A stretch of 64,000 nucleotides of DNA from JAFDWI01 sp964449375 (GCA_964449375.1 CAYVAS010000002.1:38488-102487), one strand, 5' to 3'. Positions 1-9,700 are shown, counted from the stretch's first letter. Notes: a model not told the origin generated them from the sequence alone. Made by a program: numbers and translations.

Positions 1-445
1 CGGCGACGTGCCGGGTGGTCTGGGACTTGCCCACACCGGTGCGCACCGAACAGATCGAGATCACCGGCCGCGACGAGGTCAGCATCGTCGCGTTCGCCCC
101 CAGGAGCCAGAAGTCCGCGCCGGCCGCGTTCACGATCGACGACAGACTGCCGACCGTGTCGTAGCTGATGTCCGAATAGGCGAACACCGCCACGTCGACC
201 GACTCGCGTTCGATCAGGTCACCCAGCTCGGCCTCGTCGACGATCGGGATGCCCTCCGGGTGGTGCGGGCCCGCGAGTTCCGGAGGGTAGGAGCGCCCGG
301 CGATGTCGGGGATCTGGGCGGCGGTGAAGGCGACGACCTCGTAGGAGGGGTCGTCACGGAACACCACGTTGAAGTTGTGGAAGTCCCGGCCGGCGGCGCC
401 GATGATGACGACGCGTCGGGGGCTGGGGTCCTTGGCTGCGCTCAT
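1..445 (-). CDS. P-loop protein, cyclic 2,3-diphosphoglycerate synthetase-like family (3' part cut by window edge)
   Basis: Only the first 148 codons are present; the gene runs off the left edge. The N-terminus (RRVVIIGAAGRDFHNFNVVF) is the hallmark of bacterial proteins annotated as cyclic 2,3-diphosphoglycerate synthetase-like or simply GTPase. A Rossmann-like N-terminal part is followed by a Walker A-like loop RTGVGKSQTTR at about residue 137. The archaeal namesake makes cyclic 2,3-bisphosphoglycerate, but the bacterial members are not well characterised, so the reaction here is unknown. It lies 43 nt downstream of the alpha-mannosidase stop on the same strand, so co-transcription is likely. 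The ATG at 443-445 is the only start compatible with the conserved N-terminus. Confidence 0.8.
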   Translation of the reverse strand, partial: MSAAKDPSPRRVVIIGAAGRDFHNFNVVFRDDPSYEVVAFTAAQIPDIAGRSYPPELAGPHHPEGIPIVDEAELGDLIERESVDVAVFAYSDISYDTVGSLSSIVNAAGADFWLLGANATMLTSSRPVISICSVRTGVGKSQTTRHVA

Positions 446-488
446 AGGGTCCGTCCGAAGCTGCTCGATCGCGCACCCCGTCCCCAAA

Positions 489-3215
489 TCACGCCGGGAC
501 GGCCAACGGGTCGAGGTGGATGGTCCGGATCGCCCAGGGCCCGAGGTCGACGGTCCCGGAGAAGGGCTCGTCGCCCTCGCCGCGCAGGTTCACCAGGACC
601 CCGGAACGGCCCGTCACCTCACAGGTGGTCGGCGTCGCCGACGGGTTGAACACCCGCAGCACGAGCACCTCGGGGTCGTCCTCGAGGCGGTACAGCGCCG
701 AGACCTCGGCTCCGGAGACCTCCAGCAGCGACGCGGACCGCGGCCCCTCGGTGGGGTCGGCGTTCCGCGGGGAGTCGTCCACGACGGTGCCCGAGATGCC
801 GGCCACGACCAGATCCAGGAACGCCTCGTCGACCAGTTCGTAGGGGTCGGTGTCGCCCACGTGCACCGCGTACCGCATCGACACCGGTCCCTGGAGCTGA
901 GCGGCCTCCGCCGGGTCGAAGGGGCCCGCAGGCAGGGGGCGCGACGGCATCGGCGGCGCCGAGAGCATGCCCGTGGCCCGCAGCAGGGTGACCGCCAGGG
1001 TCCTGGCAACCCCGGTTGCGGGCTCACCGTCGATGTCGACCAGCTCGTACTCGCACAGCCCCTCGTGCACCACCGTCAGGCCCCCGGCGGACACGAAACG
1101 CCGGCTCGGGAAGGTGGCCAGCGCAGGCTCGGAGGGGCCTCCTTCGGCGAGCAATCCGCGGCTGACCACCGCGAAGGCACATTCGGCCTCGGACCGGTCG
1201 GTGGAGCGGGGCAACGGGAAATGCGCGCGCAGGCGGTGGTTCCGGCTCCGGTTGTCGAAGGAGACCTCCACGTGGACGACCCGCCCCTGAGCCTGCAGCT
1301 CCAGCACGGTGGTGACCCGGGTGGACACCGGCGCGGTGCGGGCGTCACCGAAGACGCCTTCGGGCCAGTGGGCCGTTCCCGTGACCGTCAGTCGTGCCCG
1401 CAGGGGGCCCGACTCGGTCACGGCCACCGTGACGTCGGACAGGCCCGCCACCGCTGCGCCGTCGCCCACCGGGCAGAAGTTGTAGGTGTCGCCGCGGTCG
1501 CCGTCGTCGACGAGCAGCCCGAGGCCGGCGTGCTCACCGATCGAGAAGGTCCCATCCGCGGCCACCCGGACGTGCACCGCGTCGTTGGCCATGCCCCAAC
1601 CGTCGTCGTCGACGTGCACGGTGGCCGGCGCGGGAGCGGGTTCCCAGATCGACCATCCGAAGCCGGGTACGTCCGCGGCGTGGGCGAGAACACGACGTTC
1701 ACCGGTGCCCACATAGAAGAAGCGCACCACGGCGTCGGGGTTCTCGGCGGCCAGCTCGCGCAGCTCGGCGATCACCGAGGTGGGGTCGAAGAGTCCGAAG
1801 CGGCGCGGGTCGACCAGAAAATCGACCTCGGCGCCGTCGTCGGTGTGCCGCACGGTGGCGTCGTGGACCTCGCCGATCTGGTCGACGATCACCTCGACCC
1901 ATTCCACCGCCTGGGCCGCGCTGCGGGTGACGAAGGGCAGCCGGGCGGGGAACTCCCACACCTGCTGAGCGCCTTCGAGCTCGGTGCCCGGCGGCACCGA
2001 GAACTCCACCAGTCCCGAGCGTCGCCGCGCCGAGGGGTTCAGCACCACGGCGCTCAGCGGACGGGTCGGGTCGATCGCGTCGGCCACGCGCAGGTAGGCG
2101 GCGAGCTTGGCCCGTTCGGTGAGACCCTCGGCGATCGCCTCGACCTCGGCGTAGCGGTCGCGCACCGCCAGGACCACGTCGTCGTGGGAGCAGGCGCAGA
2201 TCGAGTCGTGCGCCGAGTTGAGCACGAGCTGGTGCCAACCCTGACCCAGGAAGGTCGCCGGCCACTCGGCGGCCGGACGGTACAGCGCGCTGAGCGGCTC
2301 GGCGAGCCGCTCGATCCCCCGTTCGGCCCGCGCCGCGGCCATCTTGACGTCGACCCGGTTGGAGGCCACCCCCATCAACAGGTTCGCCTTGGCCCCCGAG
2401 CGGAGCTCGCCGGTCCACGCCGCACCGGGTTCGGCCGAGGCGCGTTGTTCGGCGATGTAGTCGGGCAGGGTCGAGATCCGAAACTCCCAGTCGTCCTGGG
2501 CGGCGTTGGCCTCCGCGATCATCGCGGTCAGCTCCGGGATCGGGTGCCGATGATCGGTGCCGTGCATCCACAACACCGGGTCGCCCTCGCCACCGGAGGC
2601 CTTGCCCGTCTGGTCACAGAACAACTCCACCCGCCTGATCAGCGAGGCGGCATCCGGTGGCAGTCCCACGCCGTTGCCGTAGCCCCGGGGCAGGTACTGG
2701 GCACGTACCGAGGACCCGTCCGGGGCGCTCCAGGTGAACGATGCCGAGTCGGTGCACGACGCCGGCACGCCCCGCCACACGACGGTGTCGGAGAAGCCGA
2801 ACCCGTCGAGGATCTGGGGCATCTGGGCGATGTGGCCGAACATGTCGGGCAGGTAGCCCACGTCCATCGCGCCGCCGAAGTCCTCGGCCCGGTCCAGTCC
2901 CATCGCCAGGTCGCGCACGATGGTCTCGCCCGAGACCCCGAACTCGTCCATGAGGATGTACCACGGGCCCATGACCAGGCGGCCCGCCTCACCCAGGCGA
3001 CCCAGGCGCGCCAGGCTCTGGGGGCGGACCTGGAGGTAGTCGTCGACCACCGCCATCTGACCGTCCAGCATGAAGTGGCGGTAGGCCGGGTCCGACTCGA
3101 GCAGGTCCATGGTCTCGTCCACCAGATCGACCAGCTCCATGCGAAACGACTGGAACGTTCGGTACCACTCGCGGTCCCAGTGGGTGTGCGGAATGATGTG
3201 GACGGTGCGGGTCAT
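489..3215 (-). CDS. Glycoside hydrolase family 38 alpha-mannosidase
   Basis: A 908-aa protein of the usual size for GH38. The N-terminus carries the HTHWDREW zinc-site motif (residues 10-17). PDMFGH near residue 124 holds the presumed catalytic Asp nucleophile, and a later NSAHDS segment supplies another metal-ligand region. The rest fits the helical middle and C-terminal beta-sandwich domains. It would hydrolyse alpha-mannosides, probably cytoplasmically because no signal peptide is visible. The natural substrate cannot be read from sequence; actinobacterial mannosylated glycans are possible. A -10-like TACGCT (3223-3228, minus) ends 7 nt before the ATG, so the mRNA is probably leaderless. 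The long open frame on the opposite strand is an antisense shadow of this gene. Confidence 0.93.
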   Translation of the reverse strand: MTRTVHIIPHTHWDREWYRTFQSFRMELVDLVDETMDLLESDPAYRHFMLDGQMAVVDDYLQVRPQSLARLGRLGEAGRLVMGPWYILMDEFGVSGETIVRDLAMGLDRAEDFGGAMDVGYLPDMFGHIAQMPQILDGFGFSDTVVWRGVPASCTDSASFTWSAPDGSSVRAQYLPRGYGNGVGLPPDAASLIRRVELFCDQTGKASGGEGDPVLWMHGTDHRHPIPELTAMIAEANAAQDDWEFRISTLPDYIAEQRASAEPGAAWTGELRSGAKANLLMGVASNRVDVKMAAARAERGIERLAEPLSALYRPAAEWPATFLGQGWHQLVLNSAHDSICACSHDDVVLAVRDRYAEVEAIAEGLTERAKLAAYLRVADAIDPTRPLSAVVLNPSARRRSGLVEFSVPPGTELEGAQQVWEFPARLPFVTRSAAQAVEWVEVIVDQIGEVHDATVRHTDDGAEVDFLVDPRRFGLFDPTSVIAELRELAAENPDAVVRFFYVGTGERRVLAHAADVPGFGWSIWEPAPAPATVHVDDDGWGMANDAVHVRVAADGTFSIGEHAGLGLLVDDGDRGDTYNFCPVGDGAAVAGLSDVTVAVTESGPLRARLTVTGTAHWPEGVFGDARTAPVSTRVTTVLELQAQGRVVHVEVSFDNRSRNHRLRAHFPLPRSTDRSEAECAFAVVSRGLLAEGGPSEPALATFPSRRFVSAGGLTVVHEGLCEYELVDIDGEPATGVARTLAVTLLRATGMLSAPPMPSRPLPAGPFDPAEAAQLQGPVSMRYAVHVGDTDPYELVDEAFLDLVVAGISGTVVDDSPRNADPTEGPRSASLLEVSGAEVSALYRLEDDPEVLVLRVFNPSATPTTCEVTGRSGVLVNLRGEGDEPFSGTVDLGPWAIRTIHLDPLAVPA

Positions 3216-3222
3216 GCGCGCC

Positions 3223-3228
3223 AGCGTA
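3223..3228 (-). promoter_or_regulatory. -10 box of the alpha-mannosidase gene (leaderless)
   Basis: TACGCT on the minus strand is separated from the ATG at 3213-3215 by 7 nt. That places the transcription start on or next to the start codon. No Shine-Dalgarno sequence is present. Confidence 0.55.
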
Positions 3229-3260
3229 GGTGCTCACCGTGGCCGCCAGGGCCGCCCGGG

Positions 3261-3266
3261 TAGCAT
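3261..3266 (+). promoter_or_regulatory. -10 box of the GYD-domain gene (leaderless)
   Basis: TAGCAT ends 7 nt before the GTG at 3274. It overlaps the alternative ATG at 3265, so GTG is the better start. Confidence 0.55.
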
Positions 3267-3273
3267 GCCGGCC

Positions 3274-3564
3274 GTGAAGTTCATGATGCTGTCCACGCTC
3301 GGTCCCGACGGTTCCGCCCGGATGCGCGAGAACCCCGCCCGCCTCAAGGAGGTGAACGCCGATGTCGAGGCGATGGGCGTCGAGGTCGTGGCCCAGTACG
3401 CCGTACTGGGCCAGTGGGACTTCCTGAACATCCTGGACGCCCCCGACGAGATCGTCATGGCCCGGGTGGCCACCACCCTCGCCGCGCGGGGCACCCTCAA
3501 GACCATGACCATGCCGATCGTGGACGTGGACGACTTCATCGAGGCGATGGGCGACCGCCTCTGA
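3274..3564 (+). CDS. GYD-domain protein
   Basis: A 96-aa protein starting VKFMMLSTLGPDG and matching the small GYD family (PF08734). These are ferredoxin-like alpha/beta proteins of unknown biochemical role, common in actinobacteria and archaea. The features VAQYAVLGQWDFLNIL and a C-terminal TMTMPIVDVDDF fit the family core and length. It is divergently transcribed from the alpha-mannosidase and separated from it by about 60 nt, so the two leaderless promoters are back to back. The start is placed at GTG 3274 because an ATG at 3265 lies inside the -10 box. Function unknown. Confidence 0.8.
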   Translation: MKFMMLSTLGPDGSARMRENPARLKEVNADVEAMGVEVVAQYAVLGQWDFLNILDAPDEIVMARVATTLAARGTLKTMTMPIVDVDDFIEAMGDRL

Positions 3565-3586
3565 GCGTGGCGGGTCGCGCGCCCGG

Positions 3587-3829
3587 TCAGACCCACCAGG
3601 TGGAGCGCCGGCGTTCCCGGCGGACGTCCTCGGGGGCGAACCGTCCGGGTAGGACGGCGTCGTCGCTGCGCCGCACGATCCGGTAGCGGCCCTCGTCGTC
3701 CACATCGAGGACCTCGAAACCCTTGGACCAGGACCGGTCAAGGGTGTTGCGGACCTCCACCCGGGCGCCGGCGGCCAGGCGGACCTCACCGGTCTCCGCC
3801 GGGCCCTGGGATGCGTCCGGTGCGTCCAT
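3587..3829 (-). CDS. Small conserved hypothetical protein, SH3/Tudor-like barrel
   Basis: An 80-aa protein from the ATG at 3827-3829. The core pattern RVEVRNTLDRSWSKGFEV, a DEGRYRIVRRSD strand pair and a C-terminal VRRER resembles short SH3- or agenet-like barrels in actinobacterial hypotheticals. I do not recognise a named family. A TATGCT box (3839-3844, minus) sits 9 nt before the ATG and favours this start over an in-frame upstream one. It is convergent with the GYD gene and divergent from rnhB, so it is a single-gene unit. Function unknown; binding of nucleic acid or protein is only a guess from the fold. Confidence 0.6.
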   Translation of the reverse strand: MDAPDASQGPAETGEVRLAAGARVEVRNTLDRSWSKGFEVLDVDDEGRYRIVRRSDDAVLPGRFAPEDVRRERRRSTWWV

Positions 3830-3838
3830 CGCTCCAGC

Positions 3839-3844
3839 AGCATA
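3839..3844 (-). promoter_or_regulatory. -10 box of the 80-aa hypothetical gene
   Basis: TATGCT on the minus strand lies 9 nt before the ATG at 3829. Confidence 0.4.
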
Positions 3845-3884
3845 CGGTCGTGCCGGGGTCCTGTCGGCGGCGTGGGCGCGCAAC

Positions 3885-3890
3885 TACCGT
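3885..3890 (+). promoter_or_regulatory. -10 box of rnhB (leaderless)
   Basis: TACCGT ends 8 nt before the GTG start at 3899. Confidence 0.5.
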
Positions 3891-3898
3891 GGGCGGGC

Positions 3899-4630
3899 GT
3901 GACCAGGGGACCGGCTCCCACGCTCCAGACCGAACGGGCCCTGTGGGACGCCGGGCACCGGTACGTGGTCGGGCTCGACGAGGTCGGTCGGGGTGCCTGG
4001 GCGGGACCGGTGAGCGTGGGCGCCGCCGTCGTCCCCACCGAACGACGGGTCCGCGGTGTGCGCGATTCCAAACTGCTCGCCGAAGCCGCGCGCGAAAAGC
4101 TCTTCCCCCGGCTGGCGGACTGGTGCGTGGCCTGGTCGGTGGGGCACGCCTCCAACGAGGAGTGCGACGAGCTGGGCATGGCGGCCGCGTTGCGTCTGGC
4201 CGCCGAACGGGCTCTGGACCAACTCGGTGTCACCCCCGACCGGGTCCTCGTCGACGGTCCTGTCGACTTCGTCGGCGGCGGCATGACCGACACGGTCGTG
4301 GGCGGCGACCGCCGGTGCCTTTCGATTGCCACGGCGTCGGTGCTGGCCAAGGTCACCCGGGACCGGCTGATGCGCGGCCACGCACCCGCCCACGAACCCT
4401 TCGCGTTCGCGTCGAACAAGGGCTATCCCTCGCCGGTGCACCGCGCCGCGTTGCGCCGTCACGGTCCCACCGTGCTGCACCGTCGTTCCTGGGCGTTCAT
4501 GGACGACCTGGAGGGACACGAGCGGCTCGTGCGTCACCCACCGCGCCCGGGGCCAGGGTCCCGGGTGGACCCGGCGCGGGTGCCGGTAGGTTGGACACGG
4601 CACGACGACGACGAGGACCGTTCCCGATGA
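3899..4630 (+). CDS. rnhB: Ribonuclease HII
   Basis: A 243-aa protein with the RNase HII signature GLDEVGRGAWAGP (about residues 24-36) holding the Asp-Glu metal ligands. DSKLL and VDGPVDF-type segments follow, then SVLAKVTRDRLM. It degrades the RNA strand of RNA-DNA hybrids and removes ribonucleotides misincorporated into DNA. The start is GTG 3899, supported by the upstream -10 box; a frame extension to 3872 would overlap that box. The stop overlaps the msrA ATG by 4 nt (ATGA), implying translational coupling. The C-terminus has a poorly conserved, basic/Pro-rich extension beyond the catalytic core. Confidence 0.95.
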   Translation: MTRGPAPTLQTERALWDAGHRYVVGLDEVGRGAWAGPVSVGAAVVPTERRVRGVRDSKLLAEAAREKLFPRLADWCVAWSVGHASNEECDELGMAAALRLAAERALDQLGVTPDRVLVDGPVDFVGGGMTDTVVGGDRRCLSIATASVLAKVTRDRLMRGHAPAHEPFAFASNKGYPSPVHRAALRRHGPTVLHRRSWAFMDDLEGHERLVRHPPRPGPGSRVDPARVPVGWTRHDDDEDRSR

Positions 4631-5265
4631 CAGCACCGGCCAGCTCCGAGATCATCGACGAAGCCCGCGCGCTCCCCGGCCGGGAGGAGCCGGTCCGGGT
4701 GGCGCCGGTGAACCTGGTCACCGGCAACCCGATGGTGCCGCCGTTCCCCGAGGGACACGCCACCGCCGTGTTCGGGACGGGCTGTTTCTGGGGGACCGAG
4801 GAGTACTTCTGGCAGGTCCCGGGCGTGTGGACCACCGCGGTGGGCTACGCCGGTGGGGTCACCCCGAATCCCACCTACGCCGAGGTGTGTTCCGGGGCCA
4901 CCGGACATTCCGAGGTCACCCTCGTGGTGTACGACCCGGCCGAGGTCGCCTACGAGGACCTGCTCGAGGTCTTCTTCACCACCCACGATCCGACCCAGGG
5001 CATGCGTCAGGGCAACGACGTGGGCACCCAGTACCGCTCGACGATCCTGACCACCTCGGAAGCCCAGCAGGCCGCCGCGGAGGCCGGGCGGGAGCGCTAC
5101 GCACGGGTGCTGGCCGACGCCGGTTTCGGACCGGTCACCACGATCGTCGAACCGCTCGCGGACCGCTTCTACTACGCCGAGGACGTCCACCAGCAGTACC
5201 TGGCAAAGAACCCGAACGGTTACCGCTGCCACGCCAGGACCGGGTTGAGCTATCCCCGCGCCTGA
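4627..5265 (+). CDS. msrA: Peptide-methionine (S)-S-oxide reductase MsrA
   Basis: A 212-aa cytosolic repair enzyme that reduces the S-epimer of methionine sulfoxide. The catalytic motif GCFWGTEEYF is present with Cys at about residue 52. Family segments GYAGG, THDPTQ and GNDVGTQYRS follow, then HQQYLAKNPNGY-C with a further Cys near the C-terminus as potential resolving residue. It is slightly long because of about 45 N-terminal residues before the core. It overlaps rnhB by 4 nt. A TAGGTT box inside the rnhB 3' end (4587-4592) could give it an extra promoter, but that is weak evidence. Confidence 0.96.
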   Translation: MTAPASSEIIDEARALPGREEPVRVAPVNLVTGNPMVPPFPEGHATAVFGTGCFWGTEEYFWQVPGVWTTAVGYAGGVTPNPTYAEVCSGATGHSEVTLVVYDPAEVAYEDLLEVFFTTHDPTQGMRQGNDVGTQYRSTILTTSEAQQAAAEAGRERYARVLADAGFGPVTTIVEPLADRFYYAEDVHQQYLAKNPNGYRCHARTGLSYPRA

Positions 5266-5269
5266 CCCC

Positions 5270-5275
5270 TACGCT
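5270..5275 (+). promoter_or_regulatory. -10 box of the 5284 gene (leaderless)
   Basis: TACGCT ends 8 nt before the GTG at 5284. It lies between the msrA stop and the next gene and gives that gene its own transcript. Confidence 0.5.
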
Positions 5276-5283
5276 GGACCGTC

Positions 5284-6429
5284 GTGGCCCGCAAGACCTC
5301 CAAGCAACGGCGTCAGGCTCAGAACCGTGCGATTCGTGAGGCGCGCGCGGCGCGTTCGCGTGCGGCCAACACCCCGGTGACCGAACGGCGGGTGACCGCC
5401 GAGGAGCCCACCCCCAAGGAACAGCGATCCCGTCGCCGTCGTCGGTCCCGCAAGTCCACCGAGCAGGTCTCCGCCGAGGCCCGCACGATCGTGGAGGCCT
5501 CCGGCCAGGAAGACGGCGACGACCTCGACGACGAGGCCGTCGCCGAGGACACCGGCGAGGTCGAACCGGCCACGGCCGCTCCGGCCCGTCGGCGGTCCTC
5601 GGCGGTGTTCTCACCCGAGCACCGCGCCGCGGTCGGCGCCGCCACCGCGGATCGGGCCCCCGCGCGCACCCACGCCGGTGTGCTGGCCGCCACCGGGGTG
5701 GACGAACTGGTCGCCGGGGCCACGTCGGCTGGTGCCGCGACCCCGGCCCGAGCCGCCCGTTCGTCCAACTCCGGGTCGTCCGCCCCCTCCCGGCGCACCG
5801 GCGCCTCCGAGCGCACCGGCACCTCCGGCCGCAACGGTGCCACCCGTGGCGCAGCGGACCGCAAGGCCCCGACCCCGTCGGACCCGACCGCGTACCGGCC
5901 CCGGCCCACCGCGTCGGCCCGGCCGCTGCCGGCGTTCCTCGACCGCTTCGGCGGCAACGAGCCCGGCGGTCGCTGGGTGATGCTGAGCTTCGTGACGATC
6001 CTGGTCGCGTCGGTCGTGGTCAACTTCGTGGACATCGTGCCCGAGATCGTCACCGACGCCAGTGGCGAACAGGTCCAGACCGGCAACTACCTGAGCATCT
6101 GGCACTACGGGATCGGTCCGGGACTGGTGTTCCTGCTGCCACCCATCCTGGTGATGGCGATCTTCATCTTCACCGCCCGTCCCTGGGACCGGCGACGGAG
6201 CTGGAACTACGCGCTTGCGCTGCTGGCGTTCTCGACGTTCATCACCCAGTCCATCTCGATCTACATCATCCCGATCGGGCTGCTCGCCTGGGGCTGCTGG
6301 CAGGCGCGCAAAGCGGCGCTCGCCGAGGTCGGCGGCGACCCCCGGGTGCTGCGCGAGGTCGAACGTGAGCGGCGCATCCAGGCCCGTGAGGCCCTGCGTG
6401 CCCGACGCGCCGCGGCTCGGGAGTCCTGA
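5284..6429 (+). CDS. Hypothetical membrane protein with long disordered basic/acidic N-terminus
   Basis: A 381-aa protein with no recognised family. The first ~210 residues are low-complexity: a Lys/Arg-rich start (ARKTSKQRRQ), an acidic stretch (EDGDDLDDEAVAEDTGE), then Ala/Ser/Thr/Arg-rich linker. The C-terminal ~150 residues carry about four hydrophobic segments (for example VMLSFVTILVASVVVNFV and LVFLLPPILVMAIFIF), ending in a charged helix EVERERRIQAREALRARRAA. This suggests an integral membrane protein with a large flexible cytosolic tail. The GTG start is supported by the -10 box 8 nt upstream. Function unknown. Confidence 0.75.
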   Translation: MARKTSKQRRQAQNRAIREARAARSRAANTPVTERRVTAEEPTPKEQRSRRRRRSRKSTEQVSAEARTIVEASGQEDGDDLDDEAVAEDTGEVEPATAAPARRRSSAVFSPEHRAAVGAATADRAPARTHAGVLAATGVDELVAGATSAGAATPARAARSSNSGSSAPSRRTGASERTGTSGRNGATRGAADRKAPTPSDPTAYRPRPTASARPLPAFLDRFGGNEPGGRWVMLSFVTILVASVVVNFVDIVPEIVTDASGEQVQTGNYLSIWHYGIGPGLVFLLPPILVMAIFIFTARPWDRRRSWNYALALLAFSTFITQSISIYIIPIGLLAWGCWQARKAALAEVGGDPRVLREVERERRIQAREALRARRAAARES

Positions 6430-6463
6430 CCCGCGCCCAGCGGTGGATGGCCCCGGAGGCGGG

Positions 6464-6799
6464 TCAGTGGCACTCGTAGGTCATCAGCACGACCCACACC
6501 GGCTCGTCGTCGGGTCCGGCGGGCAACGCGCCCACCGCGATCTGGTTCAGCCCGTCGCTGTACACCACACGGGTATCACTCGAACCCGACTCGCTGAAAC
6601 CGTCAGGGTCGAAGTCGGACCCCCCGTGCTCCAGAAACCACTCCAAGGCCTCGTCGGGTTCGGCGGCGCCGGGCTGGCTGGAGGGCGAGACCTCGGTGGT
6701 GTCACAGGTCCGGGTCGTGGACCCGGTCGACGAGCACGCCGCGGTCAGGGTCAGGGCGAGCGCCGCCACGAATGCCGCGAGGATGCGGGCCGACCTCAT
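6464..6799 (-). CDS. Small secreted lipoprotein, hypothetical
   Basis: A 111-aa protein with a classical lipoprotein signal peptide. MRSARILAAFVAALALTL is followed by TAACSS, with lipobox Cys at about residue 22. The mature part is acidic and about 90 residues, with a Thr-Cys near the N-terminus and a Cys close to the C-terminal end (TYECH) that could pair. No family recognised. Its ATG overlaps the stop of the GGDEF-EAL gene by 4 nt, so it is co-transcribed and probably translationally coupled with it. It could be a periplasmic or surface partner of that receptor, but this is inference from context only. Confidence 0.7.
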   Translation of the reverse strand: MRSARILAAFVAALALTLTAACSSTGSTTRTCDTTEVSPSSQPGAAEPDEALEWFLEHGGSDFDPDGFSESGSSDTRVVYSDGLNQIAVGALPAGPDDEPVWVVLMTYECH

Positions 6800-9700
6800 C
6801 GGGACCCCTCGGGGACCTCGCGCGCGACCTCCGCGGGTGCGCCGTCCAGATCCGCCGCGTCGACCGGACGGCCGAAGTAGAAGCCCTGAGCGAGAGGACA
6901 GCCGGTCTCGATGAGCGCCTCGACCTGGGAGCGCGTCTCGACCCCTTCGGCGATCGCCTGCTGGTGCAGCGTGGTGGCCAGCCTGACCACCGACTCCACG
7001 ATCGCCCGGTCCCGGTGGTCCACGCCGAGGCCCGCGACGAACGAGCCGTCGATCTTGAGCACGGTGGTGGGCAGCCGCTTGAGGTACGACAGCGACGAGT
7101 AGCCGGTGCCGAAGTCGTCGACCGCGATGCCCACCCCCAGCGCGCGCAGCGCCCGGAGCACGTCGATGGAATGTTCCAGATCCTGCATCAGCGCACTCTC
7201 GGTGATCTCCAGACAGATCTTCTCTGGCGGGGCTCCGGTTTCGGCCAGCGTCTCGGCCACCCGGGCCGGCAGCTCGGTCCCGGCGATCGTCCGCGCCGAG
7301 ACGTTCAGCGCGTACCAGCGTCCGACGTCGCCGGAGCTGCGGTACTCCTGGGCGCACTGGATCATCACGTTGCGCATGACCCACAGATCCAAGTCGCCGA
7401 TCAACCCCGACAGCTCCGCGATCGGGATGAACTGGGACGGTGGGATCTCGCCGAGCTCGGGATGCTTCCAGCGCACCAACGCCTCCAGCCCGGCGGCGGT
7501 GCCGTCCGCGAGCGCGACGACCGGCTGATAGCGCATGACCAGCTGACCGTCGCTGATGGCCCGGGGCAGGTCGATCTCGGTCTGGAGCCGGTGGATCACG
7601 CGGTCCCTGATCGTGTCGTCGAACACCGCGACCTTGTTGCGTCCCCGGTCCTTGGCCTGGTACATCGCCGCGTCGGCGTCCCGCAGGAGCGTCTCGGCGT
7701 TGGAAGTCCCCGCCGAGGCGACGGCGATCCCCACGCTCACCGTCGGCTGCAGGGTCGTCGTGCCCACCTGCGTGGCGCGGGCCACCTCGTTGCGGATCCG
7801 TTCGGCGATGGTCTCGGCCTCGGCGCGACCGGACAGGGGATCGAGCAGCACGGTGAACTCGTCGCCGCCGAAGCGGGCGACGGTGTCACCGGGCCGCAGC
7901 AGGGCCTGCAGGCGTTCGGCGACGGTGGTGAGGATCCGGTCGCCGATGGAGTGCCCCAGGCTGTCGTTGATCACCTTGAAGTGGTCGATGTCCAGAAACA
8001 GCACCGCGAGACGCTGGTCCGAGCGCGCCATGCGCGCCAGCGCCAGATCGAGACGGTCCACGAACAGTGCCCGGTTCGGCAGCCCGGTGAGGCTGTCGTG
8101 CAGGGCCTGATGCTGGGCGGTCGCCTCGATGTTGCGGCGACCCAGTGCCAATCCCAGCGTGCCGGCCATCGTGGCCAGAAAGTCGGCTTCCTCGGTGGTG
8201 AAGGTGCGCGGGTCCCCGGAGCGGACGAAGATGACGCCGATGACCTGTTCGCTGTCGGCCACCTGAACCGCGAGCACCTGGGCGGCCGCGTCGTCGGTGG
8301 GGTCGGGATCCCGGGGTGACCAGCCCTGGGCGGGCTGGGCCAGCGCGGTGCGGGATGCGTCCGGGTCTCCGCTGAGGGGACCGTCGGGGTCGGCGTCGAC
8401 GAAGGCCACCGGCTCGTCGGCGTCCAGGCAGGCGTCGAGGACCGCTCCGGTGGGTCGGTCCCGAACCTCGAGTCCGCCGCTGGCTCCGGCGGTGGCGACC
8501 ACCGCGTCGGCCACGTGGCCCCGGTCGAGCAGAAGGATCTCGCAGCGTCGGACCGACAGCGTGGCGCGAATGAGTGCCGCGGCGCGCTCGGTGAGCGTGG
8601 AGGTGTCGGGCGCGGCCAACGCGACGCGGCCCAGTCCGCCGATCGCGCTCTGGCGGGCGACGCTCGCCTGGATCTGTTCCTGGGCGATCATCCGTTCGGT
8701 GACGTCGCGGCAGTTGGCGACGATGCCCTTGACCGTGGGGTCTCCGATGAGGTTCACCGCGCGGACCTCGACCCAGCGCCAGGAGCCGTTGGCGTGCAGG
8801 ATCCGGATCAGGTCGAGCTCGGAGGTGGCCTCGGGAGCGAGCCGTTCCAGGATGGCCTTCACCCGTCCGGCGTCGTCGGGATGAATCCCCTGCAGGGCCG
8901 AGCGCCCGAGCAGCTCGGCCGGGGCGTAGCCCATCAGTTCGTTCGCCGCCGGCGACGAGTAGCTGATCAACAGGTTGGGGTCGAGCACGATGATCAGGTC
9001 GGTCGAGTTGCGGACCAGCGATTCGAAGCGCTGCTCCCGGCGGCGCTCTCGCTGTCGGGTCTGCTCCATTTCGCCGGCCAGGCTGATCAGCCGGATCACC
9101 ACGATCACCGACATCGCGAACACGCCCACCAACAGCGGTGCCGAACCGGAAGCCAGTTGTTCACGGTCGAGCAAGATCACCAGCGGAGTGATCAGCAGCG
9201 CCAGAGCCAGCAGCGCGATGCGGGTCACCCCGAACTTGTTCTCGGTGATCACCACGGGCTCGGTGACGTGGCGCATCGACGGGTGGGTCGCCGCCGCCGC
9301 GATCAGCACCACGTAGCCGATCTGGAACGGGACGTGCGCGTCGAGTTCGTTCGCCTGCAGCGCCGACAGGCCGGCCACCAGGTGCGAGGTGGCCAGCAGG
9401 CCCGCCGCGACCATGATCATGCGGAACGCAGGAGTGGTGCGCACCGCGCTGAAGGCCCGTCGGAGCAACGCGGTGCACACCACCACGTCGAGGCCGGGCA
9501 CCACCATCGCGGCGAACACGCCGAGTGCCGGGATGTCGGCGCTGTCGATGGCGCCGATCAGCAGCGACCGCCAGGTGAACAGGCCGATCGCCAAACCCAG
9601 GATGAGGGCATCCAGGATCGTGGAGATGTCGCCGGAGCGACGACGGAGCCGGGCCACCCCGCAGAACGCGATCACCAGCATCACCTGGCCGCTGAGCTGC

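Noticed and set aside
369..3263. A 964-codon open frame on the plus strand across the alpha-mannosidase gene
   Set aside because: Composition (His/Gly/Arg-rich, no domain) is that of an antisense shadow in high-GC DNA; the minus-strand frame encodes a complete GH38 enzyme.
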